Origin: Halobacteriaceae archaeon Tc-Br11_E2g27 | GTDB lineage: Archaea; Halobacteriota; Halobacteria; Halobacteriales; Haloarculaceae | Reading direction: 5' to 3' | Length of the DNA stretch: 5,194 bases | NCBI GenBank assembly: GCA_001564135.1 | Contig: LKNH01000201.1 | Coordinates: forward strand, 1-5,194 | Shown here: piece by piece, positions 1 through 4,520 of the stretch | How the letters are laid out: every line of letters begins with the position of its first letter | How positions within the stretch are numbered: position 1 is the first letter of the stretch | Made by a program: the position numbers and the translations under genes | The notes under the pieces: generated by a model | Seen by the model: the letters and a program-made list of their open reading frames with translations, nothing else | Told to the model about the DNA's origin: nothing | Database searches by the model: none

Positions 1-518
1 GAGCCAATTAGTTGGAGACCAACAGGGGCTGATGTCATCACGTCCGGGTCAATCCAGTCCCGTGGCTTTGAGCGGTCCACGTAGACGAATTTCTCCATCG
101 CCGTCTCGTAATGATGTCGGCTGGTTTCGAGATACGAATCGAATCGCTCGCCAGCACCCGGTTCGTAGGAGTCAAAGAGGCTACGCATTGCATCCAGGTC
201 ACCGCTTGCATCAACACGGTCACCATCTTTGAAGAAGATGCGGTAGTGCGGGTCGAGACGAGAGAGGTTATAGTAATCCGCTGGTTCCTTCCCAAAATGG
301 GCAAAAAAGCGTTCGAACACATCGGGCATCAGGTACCATGAGGGACCCATATCGAACCGAAACCCATCGCGTTCGAGCACGCTTGCTCGCCCGCCGAGTT
401 GTTCGTTCTTTTCGATGACTCGCACGTCAGCACCGGCATCTGCGAGATAACACGCCGTAGAGAGTCCACCAAATCCGCTGCCGATTACAGCAACTTCCGT
501 TCCAGCCAGGTCTGTCAT
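1..518 (-). CDS. crtI: Carotenoid desaturase of the CrtI/CrtD family (phytoene desaturase-like), N-terminal part
   Basis: FAD-dependent flavoprotein that in this family desaturates C40 carotenoids: phytoene to lycopene in CrtI, or 3,4-desaturation toward bacterioruberin in the haloarchaeal CrtD branch. About 172 residues are visible; the family is usually near 500, so the left edge removes roughly two thirds. Seen: a dinucleotide-binding Rossmann start (VIGSGFGGLS, residues 11-20), the acidic E36 ending the second strand (RVIEK), the GGRA motif at 42-45, and the family-typical stretch DMGPSWYLMPDVFERFF (56-72). I chose the ATG at 516-518 because a TATA-like TTATG lies 24-28 bases upstream, which suits a leaderless transcript. 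An in-frame ATG at 525-527 would add MWD and cannot be excluded. It is divergent from the SDR gene. CrtI versus CrtD cannot be decided from this fragment, so the symbol is provisional. Confidence 0.85.
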   Translation of the reverse strand, partial: MTDLAGTEVAVIGSGFGGLSTACYLADAGADVRVIEKNEQLGGRASVLERDGFRFDMGPSWYLMPDVFERFFAHFGKEPADYYNLSRLDPHYRIFFKDGDRVDASGDLDAMRSLFDSYEPGAGERFDSYLETSRHHYETAMEKFVYVDRSKPRDWIDPDVMTSAPVGLQLIG

Positions 519-541
519 ATCCCACATTGTGTCTGAACCGA

Positions 542-546
542 CATAA
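542..546 (-). promoter_or_regulatory. TATA-like box upstream of the carotenoid desaturase
   Basis: On the minus strand the sequence GGCTTATGT places TTATG 24-28 bases before the ATG at 518, the spacing expected of a haloarchaeal TATA box driving a leaderless transcript. The match to the TTTAWA-type consensus is partial. A more AT-rich alternative, TAAATTA, lies on the same strand at 599-605 and would give a leader of roughly 55 bases. Confidence 0.3.
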
Positions 547-609
547 GCCATCTACTTCCGTAGTTAGGTATGGAGGGTCATTCAAGACAACTGAGCACTA
601 ATTTATCAT

Positions 610-1302
610 ATGAACGGTGAGACGGCGGTCATCACTGGAGCGAGTCGTGGAATCGGGAAAGCCGTCGCAACAACGTTCGCTCGGGAAGAGATTCACGTCG
701 TCCTCTGTGCACGAACGCGGTCGGCTGTCGAGTCTGTGGCGGATGAGATAGCCGAGATGGGCTACGATGCGACACCGATTCGTGCGGATGTCCGTGACGA
801 GTACGATGTCGAGCGAGTCATGGAACAGGCCGCTCGGATTAACGGCGAAATTACCTATATTGTTGCCAATGCTGGTGTCTATCACGGAGAGACAGGAGAA
901 ACGCCACTCACCACGGCGAGTTATTCAGCATACGACGACCATCTTCGAACGAACGGGCGGGGGGTCTTTGCGACAATTCGTGAATCGCTCCCACATCTTG
1001 CATCGGACGCCCGAATACTCGTTAGTTCGGGCCGCGTTGCGAGAACTGAACCTGCTGGGTATGGCTCCTATGCAGTCTCGAAAGCGACTGCGGAAGCCAT
1101 CGCCCGTGGATTCAGTGCTGATATCGAGCAGCCTGTCAGTATCGTCGACCCCGGACTGGTCGAAACGTCGCTGACTGGCAAGAGTGGTTTTGACCCGTCG
1201 GATGTTGCAGCGCAGTATCTCTGGGTGGCGACCGAAGCTTCTGCAAAGACAATCGACGGGGCCGTTATCGACCGAAAGCAGTGGCGTAAGGCATCTCGGT
1301 AG
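610..1302 (+). CDS. Short-chain dehydrogenase/reductase (classical SDR), NAD(P)-dependent
   Basis: Cytosolic oxidoreductase of 230 residues, close to the usual 240-250 of classical SDRs. Seen: cofactor motif TGASRGIG at 9-16; D60 in RADV, which normally contacts the adenine ring; NAG at 87-89; N115 in the helix that supplies the structural Asn; catalytic S140, with S139 beside it; the YxxxK pair Y154 and K158; and the PG motif at 181-182 followed by ETS. Arg13 inside the glycine motif and Arg35/Arg37 after the second strand suggest NADP(H) preference by family rules (inference). The substrate is unknown; FabG-like and polyol or sugar reductases share this architecture. The start is secure: an in-frame TGA lies 18 bases upstream and the glycine motif begins nine residues in. 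It is divergent from the carotenoid desaturase and convergent with the cupredoxin gene. No good promoter is visible. Confidence 0.93.
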   Translation: MNGETAVITGASRGIGKAVATTFAREEIHVVLCARTRSAVESVADEIAEMGYDATPIRADVRDEYDVERVMEQAARINGEITYIVANAGVYHGETGETPLTTASYSAYDDHLRTNGRGVFATIRESLPHLASDARILVSSGRVARTEPAGYGSYAVSKATAEAIARGFSADIEQPVSIVDPGLVETSLTGKSGFDPSDVAAQYLWVATEASAKTIDGAVIDRKQWRKASR

Positions 1303-1310
1303 TCAATTCC

Positions 1311-1314
1311 AAAA
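1311..1314 (-). terminator. Candidate T-run terminator of the cupredoxin gene
   Basis: On the minus strand, 17 bases after the TAA stop, the transcript reads GCGCTTTTGG. Archaeal polymerase can terminate at short T-runs without a hairpin. Four Ts is the minimum, so this is weak. It lies in the 29-base gap between two convergent genes. Confidence 0.25.
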
Positions 1315-1331
1315 GCGCTGAGATGGCCAGG

Positions 1332-2900
1332 TTACTCTTTTTGCTCCGTCTGCAGGCTGTCGGAGCCGCGGAGTTTTCTCGCGGCATAGGCCGCTGCTCC
1401 GCCGACACCGGCGAGGCCAACAACAGGGCCGAATCCTGGCCCATCGTCATCGGCTACATCATCTTCTGCATCCGTCTCATCTTCATCGGCTGCCGGGTCA
1501 GCATCGGTATCATCTTCAGCATCCATCTCATCTTCGTCAGGGTCATCTTCATCCGCTGCGGTCAACGTCCCGATGTCTGTGACGCCACCGGGAACTGGCC
1601 CATCGTCAGCGTCGATATTCGGGAGGACCGGGTAATCACCGGGTGAGGCCTCCTCACCTTCCTCGGCTTCGTCCCCAACATAGTGTATCATCGCGACAAA
1701 ATCGTCGGTCCCCGTGAACGGCAACTCGTTGAATTCGCCATCGGCTGGCACACGTTCTGCGATAACTTCGGCCTCCATCGACTCGCCAGTAAGGACATCA
1801 GTCGCCCCGACGAACTCGGTACCGACGAGTTCCCCCTCGTCATCAGTAGGGTGGATATCGACGACGTAACCTGCACTATCGTCACCACTGACCGTGGCAT
1901 CGACTGTCGCCATTACATCTCCTCCTTCGACTGGCTCGTCCATTTCCTGGTCGTCCAGTTCAAGCGTCGCCTGAAACACGCTCGCTTCGTCGTTGGTTAC
2001 GACAGCATCAGCCGTGGCTGCTGAGACTACGTCACCTGGTTCGTACTCTTCGCTTGCGCCATCCGCTGGAATGATATGTGCAACGTGTGGCCCAGGGAAC
2101 CCGCCGTCATCCTCGACAGGTATAATCAGTTCTGCATCCTCAGTTTCGGGGTCGACTGCTTCTGCCCCTGCAATAACAAGGTCATCGCCGTCCTCGTACG
2201 TGACGACGACGAGTGACTCCTCGGTTGTCGTAATACTTTCAACCATCACAGCAGGCGTTGTTTCTCCCTGTACCGTTGCGACGTTACTCCCAACTACTCC
2301 CCCATCGCTCCCGCCAGCGTACGTCGTTCCACCCTCTTCTTCCTCGGCGGTGAAAGTACTGGATGCAGTCGCCTGGTCGGGGAACGTCAACGCAGCATCG
2401 TCGGTCTCTTGGTCTTCAGTTTCGGCCGCTTCGGTTTCGATATCACCCACCATCGAGGGATGAGCCGTACAGACGTAGTTATCTAGTCTGTCCACGAGCT
2501 CTTCGGTGACTGTAAACGAGACCGTTTCGTCATCATCGGCCCAGTCGATACTGTCATCATCTTCGAGCGCTCCATCTCCGCTTTGAGTGAGTAATTCGTC
2601 GTCCTCGCTGTCGCGGAATGCAAGCGGATGTGCGCCGCTTCCCTCGTTTTCAAACAAGTACCGGGTTCCTTCTGTCAGCGTGAGGGTCGGATTTTCTTCT
2701 CCAGTTGACGCGACATTTTCATCTCCATCAACAGCTGTCACCTCCCACGCAGATGAGCCGACATTGTCAATTGTCACCGTTATGTCTGCCTCGTGATTGC
2801 TTGCTGACACACTCGTTCCGAGGGTGACTGTCGCTGCTCCAATGCCAATCCCTACAATGACTGTTCGCCGGGTGGGGTCTGCCTGACCATTTCCATCCAT
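1332..2900 (-). CDS. Exported cupredoxin-domain surface protein with Asp-rich stalk and PGF-CTERM-like anchor
   Basis: A very acidic, probably cell-surface blue-copper protein of 522 residues. Order: twin-arginine signal region (TRRTVIV, 10-16, then a Gly/Ala-rich hydrophobic stretch; likely cleavage after VSA at 33); cupredoxin domain about 37-156; two related beta-rich segments about 205-305 and 328-447, resembling haloarchaeal DUF7282-type domains; Asp/Glu stalk 449-486; PGFGPVVGLAG (488-498) with a short hydrophobic helix and basic ARKLRG end. Copper ligands by family analogy are H91 (GAHPLAF), C144, H147 and M150 (CTAHPSM). C144 is the only cysteine in the protein. PGF-CTERM tails are processed by archaeosortase ArtA and lipid-anchored, so export, trimming and surface anchoring are likely. 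There is no lipobox. The redox partner is unknown; electron transfer or copper handling outside the membrane is inference. The middle-domain assignment is the least certain part. Confidence 0.88.
   Translation of the reverse strand: MDGNGQADPTRRTVIVGIGIGAATVTLGTSVSASNHEADITVTIDNVGSSAWEVTAVDGDENVASTGEENPTLTLTEGTRYLFENEGSGAHPLAFRDSEDDELLTQSGDGALEDDDSIDWADDDETVSFTVTEELVDRLDNYVCTAHPSMVGDIETEAAETEDQETDDAALTFPDQATASSTFTAEEEEGGTTYAGGSDGGVVGSNVATVQGETTPAVMVESITTTEESLVVVTYEDGDDLVIAGAEAVDPETEDAELIIPVEDDGGFPGPHVAHIIPADGASEEYEPGDVVSAATADAVVTNDEASVFQATLELDDQEMDEPVEGGDVMATVDATVSGDDSAGYVVDIHPTDDEGELVGTEFVGATDVLTGESMEAEVIAERVPADGEFNELPFTGTDDFVAMIHYVGDEAEEGEEASPGDYPVLPNIDADDGPVPGGVTDIGTLTAADEDDPDEDEMDAEDDTDADPAADEDETDAEDDVADDDGPGFGPVVGLAGVGGAAAYAARKLRGSDSLQTEQKE
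1338..1342 (+). terminator. Candidate T-run terminator of the SDR gene
   Basis: Plus-strand sequence ACTCTTTTTGC gives a five-T run 36 bases after the SDR stop codon. It lies just inside the 3' end of the convergent cupredoxin gene, whose C-terminal lysine/glutamate codons provide the run. The two transcripts would therefore overlap at their 3' ends. Confidence 0.35.
1459..1538 (-). repeat. Imperfect tandem duplication in the Asp-rich stalk of the cupredoxin protein
   Basis: A 29-base unit at 1459-1487 recurs at 1510-1538 with three differences, 51 bases apart start to start. On the coding strand the units give DEDETDAEDD and DEDEMDAEDD. The intervening sequence is also dominated by Asp codons (CATC/CGTC on the plus strand). 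This looks like slippage-prone expansion of a low-complexity spacer. It probably sets the distance between the folded domains and the membrane anchor. Confidence 0.8.
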
Positions 2901-2928
2901 GAATACAACTAACTGATAGGAATTGTTG

Positions 2929-2934
2929 AAATTA
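2929..2934 (-). promoter_or_regulatory. Possible TATA box of the cupredoxin gene
   Basis: On the minus strand GCTAATTTCAAC places TAATTT 29-34 bases before the ATG at 2900, which would start transcription a few bases upstream of the start codon. No Shine-Dalgarno is seen, as is common for haloarchaeal genes. The match is only fair. Confidence 0.35.
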
Positions 2935-3031
2935 GCAGTAATACCTTATTGGTTTGGGATTTGATGCCGGTATTGTGAGCTTCATTATGTGTAATTGGAG
3001 TAATACGGTTGGACGTACCTTCGGTAACAGA

Positions 3032-3053
3032 CTCGCCACACCAGGTTGGCGAG
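3032..3053. repeat. Perfect 7-bp inverted repeat (hairpin) CTCGCCA / TGGCGAG
   Basis: Arms at 3032-3038 and 3047-3053 are exact complements, separated by an 8-base spacer. The hairpin lies about 56 bases past the stop of the minus-strand Cys-cluster gene, so it could act in that transcript's 3' end. No T-run follows it on the minus strand, which argues against a simple intrinsic terminator. It could also be a protein-binding site. Confidence 0.5.
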
Positions 3054-3072
3054 ATTGTTCACTAGCTTCCGT

Positions 3073-3092
3073 CCAGTAATATGAGGAACTGG
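3073..3092. repeat. Small inverted repeat CCAGT / ACTGG
   Basis: Five-base perfect arms at 3073-3077 and 3088-3092 with a 10-base spacer, 17 bases past the Cys-cluster gene's stop on the minus strand. It is short enough to be chance. It is listed because CTGGTGT at 3089-3095 can also pair with ACACCAG at 3038-3044 in the neighbouring hairpin. Confidence 0.3.
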
Positions 3093-3108
3093 TGTTCTCT
3101 AGCTTTGT

Positions 3109-3663
3109 TTATAGCTCACGCCGGGTTTCTGGATTATCAAGCTCCCAGAGGAGTTCGGGCAAAAACGCATCAAGATGGTCGATAACGCGGCGGTCGCTTA
3201 CGTTCAGGCCATCACAATGCTCGTGGGCAGTCTCCCGAACTGACACATGTATTTCCCCGTCCTCGACGGAGACGGAGAGCGGGAAAATGGAACACCGTGT
3301 TGGCTTCCAGCCTGTTTCGGCGTGGAGTTCACAGAGCCCATCCTCGCGGAGGAAATAGCAGGCTTCACCCTCCTCATCAACGTGTTCGTCTCGCTCTTTT
3401 TGCTCCTTTTTGACGAATTCCTCTCCACGAACTGTAGTGGTGGCATCGGCCAGCGACGCGTGGTTTGCAAGTTCAAAGAGGTCCTGTTCGTAGAGCAAGA
3501 CGCCATGTTGACAACACCAGGTACACTCGTCGACGCACTCGAAGGTGAGTTCGGGATCGAAATCGACAATAGCCTCCTTACCGGGATAGACGCAGACACG
3601 TCGCTGTTCTGTGGTCGCATCTGCGGAATCGTGCTGTTTTCCCTTCGAAGTGCCGTCGGTCAC
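3109..3663 (-). CDS. YkgJ-family cysteine-cluster protein (putative Fe-S or zinc binding)
   Basis: A cytosolic protein of 184 residues from the chosen start; the function of the family is not established. Numbered from that GTG, it has the YkgJ cluster C43-x3-C47-x2-C50-C51 (FECVDECTWCCQHG). Further family cysteines follow at C102 (ACYFL), C111 (GLCELHAETGWKPT), C124 (TRCSIFPL) and C150 (HCDGL). These are presumed to hold an Fe-S cluster or Zn. The start is GTG at 3661-3663. The frame is open further, to ATG at 3721-3723 and TTG at 3727-3729. That extension (about 20 residues, SSVVILISVEA and so on) has AT-rich third positions unlike the gene body, is not acidic, and covers a TTATA box 31-35 bases before the GTG. 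It is divergent from the HTH-10 regulator, which makes that protein a natural candidate regulator. Family is confident; the exact start is not. Confidence 0.83.
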   Translation of the reverse strand: MTDGTSKGKQHDSADATTEQRRVCVYPGKEAIVDFDPELTFECVDECTWCCQHGVLLYEQDLFELANHASLADATTTVRGEEFVKKEQKERDEHVDEEGEACYFLREDGLCELHAETGWKPTRCSIFPLSVSVEDGEIHVSVRETAHEHCDGLNVSDRRVIDHLDAFLPELLWELDNPETRREL

Positions 3664-3693
3664 GGCTGTACTGATGGCCTCAACAGAAATGAG

Positions 3694-3698
3694 TATAA
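3694..3698 (-). promoter_or_regulatory. TATA box of the Cys-cluster gene
   Basis: The minus strand reads GTCGTTATACTC, with TTATA 31-35 bases before the GTG at 3663. Transcription would begin about six bases before the start codon, giving a near-leaderless mRNA. The box falls inside the longer alternative reading frame and so argues for the GTG start. Confidence 0.5.
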
Positions 3699-3751
3699 CG
3701 ACCGATGAATCGCGTAAAACCATCACCAATGTTTTCCCACAGGATGAGAAT

Positions 3752-3780
3752 TGGCATCCCCCCTATTTTACGGGATACCA
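3752..3780. promoter_or_regulatory. Imperfect inverted repeat flanking the regulator's TATA box (candidate operator)
   Basis: Arms TGGCATCCC (3752-3760) and GGGATACCA (3772-3780) are complementary at 8 of 9 positions. They are separated by 11 bases that contain the TATTTTA box. Arm centres are 20 bases apart, about two helical turns, so a dimer could bind one face of the DNA. A bound protein would compete with TBP/TFB for the rightward promoter. The divergent gene's TATA box is about 55 bases away. Autoregulation by the HTH-10 protein encoded just downstream is the simplest reading, but it is inference. Confidence 0.45.
3764..3770 (+). promoter_or_regulatory. TATA box of the HTH-10 regulator gene
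   Basis: TATTTTA lies 22-28 bases before the ATG at 3792, the spacing of a haloarchaeal TATA box with transcription starting at the start codon. No ribosome binding site is present, consistent with a leaderless mRNA. This is the best promoter in the window. Confidence 0.6.
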
Positions 3781-3791
3781 TATGTTGAGTC

Positions 3792-4436
3792 ATGACAGGT
3801 GTTCGTGCCGAACTGGTCTTCGAAAACGCAAGCGACTGCCCCGTTGCTACGCTCTCAGAGACGACAGATGGTCCGTTAACCGATGTCTCGTGGACGATGA
3901 ACGGCGATTCCAGTATCAAAGAGCAATTTACTGGAGCCGACTGTGACCTCGAGTTCAGTAATGAGGAGTCGATGACTGAAGTATTCGATTACGGTTCACA
4001 ACAGGTCTATGAGTTTGAACAAGAACTCGGTCGAACCTGTATCTGTGAACATATCGAGCAAGAGCTCGGCCCGGTGACGGATGCCTTTGCCGCTGACGGA
4101 AATCTCCACGTAACGCTCCATACGGCGAATGTTGATATTCTACGCACTCTTTTAAGCGACCTGAAAGAACGGTTCGGACAGGTTCGTGTCGAATATCTCG
4201 TTCAGGGTCGCGCGAACCGTGATGATGAGGAACTTATCCCCGTTGACATGAGCCAGCTGACCGACCGACAGCGGGAGGTCCTGCAGCAAGCATACGAGAT
4301 GGGCTATTTCGAGTATCCGCGTACGGCGAACGCCAGCGAAGTGGCCGAGGAGCTGGGAATCCGACCCTCGACGTTTACGGAACATCTGAATACGGCACAG
4401 TCAAAACTGCTCGACGACCTCCTTTTGCGTTCTTAA
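3792..4436 (+). CDS. HTH-10 (bacterio-opsin-activator type) transcription regulator with Cys-bearing N-terminal domain
   Basis: A putative DNA-binding regulator of 214 residues. Residues 156-210 form the HTH_10 domain: LTDRQREVLQQAYEMGYFEYPR, then NASEVAEELGIRPSTFTEHL as the helix-turn-helix proper, then a C-terminal helix. This domain is found in Bat and DmsR of haloarchaea. The N-terminal 150 residues lack a recognisable PAS or GAF domain. They carry DCPVATLSE (15-23), C51 and CICEHIE (83-89), followed by DGNLHVTLHTANVDILRTLLSDLKERF-type sequence seen in many haloarchaeal HTH-10 proteins. C16, C51, C83 and C85, with H87, H106 and H110, could sense redox state or metal (inference). The ATG is supported by a TATA box at -28 to -22. 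The gene is divergent from the Cys-cluster gene and 84 bases upstream of metY; either could be a target. Family is firm, ligand and targets unknown. Confidence 0.9.
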   Translation: MTGVRAELVFENASDCPVATLSETTDGPLTDVSWTMNGDSSIKEQFTGADCDLEFSNEESMTEVFDYGSQQVYEFEQELGRTCICEHIEQELGPVTDAFAADGNLHVTLHTANVDILRTLLSDLKERFGQVRVEYLVQGRANRDDEELIPVDMSQLTDRQREVLQQAYEMGYFEYPRTANASEVAEELGIRPSTFTEHLNTAQSKLLDDLLLRS

Positions 4437-4479
4437 CGGTTCTTCGCTCTCGTCACAGACCTCGGCAACACACTGTCTC

Positions 4480-4485
4480 TTTACC
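4480..4485 (+). promoter_or_regulatory. Possible TATA element upstream of metY
   Basis: TTTACC lies 36-41 bases before the metY ATG and would give a leader of roughly 12 bases. The match is poor. The rest of the 84-base gap after the regulator's TAA shows no T-run terminator or clear repeat, so read-through from the regulator is also possible. Confidence 0.25.
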
Positions 4486-4520
4486 AACATTCAAGCCTGC
4501 AACGGCAGAGATACGAGTGT

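Larger units (their letters stand above)
2901..3108. other. Intergenic region with inverted repeats; no convincing gene
   Basis: The 208 bases between the stop of the Cys-cluster gene and the start of the cupredoxin gene, both on the minus strand, are AT-richer than the coding sequence near the cupredoxin start. They contain AATACC (2940-2945) paired with GGTATT (2969-2974), the CTCGCCA/TGGCGAG hairpin, and the CCAGT/ACTGG hairpin. The only open frame seen, about 30 codons from 2987 on the plus strand, is not credible as a protein. The length suggests that the two minus-strand genes are separately transcribed. Confidence 0.6.

Noticed and set aside
552..563. CTAC-TTCC-GTAG palindrome between the desaturase and SDR
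   Set aside because: Four-base arms are expected by chance and nothing else supports a site.
572..576. GGAGG upstream of the SDR as a Shine-Dalgarno
   Set aside because: It is 33 bases before the ATG, too far to position a ribosome, and no closer start exists in frame.
602..607. TTTATC just before the SDR start, resembling a TATA box
   Set aside because: It would start transcription inside the coding region past the first codons, removing the essential TGASRGIG motif. It could at most serve the opposite strand.
1683..2463. Long plus-strand open frames of 113 and 156 codons (Ser/Ala/Val-rich) opposite the cupredoxin gene
   Set aside because: They are antisense shadows of a GC-biased coding frame. 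Their low-complexity composition mirrors Asp/Glu/Thr codons of the real gene, whose domains are recognisable.
2987..3079. Plus-strand open frame of 30 codons (MCNWSNTVG...) in the 208-base gap
   Set aside because: It is basic and Arg/Trp/Cys-rich, unlike the acidic proteins here, has no promoter at the right spacing, and coincides with the hairpins. It is most likely chance.
3247..3708. Plus-strand 153-codon frame opposite the Cys-cluster gene
   Set aside because: The minus-strand product has a full YkgJ cysteine pattern. The plus-strand frame has no family features.
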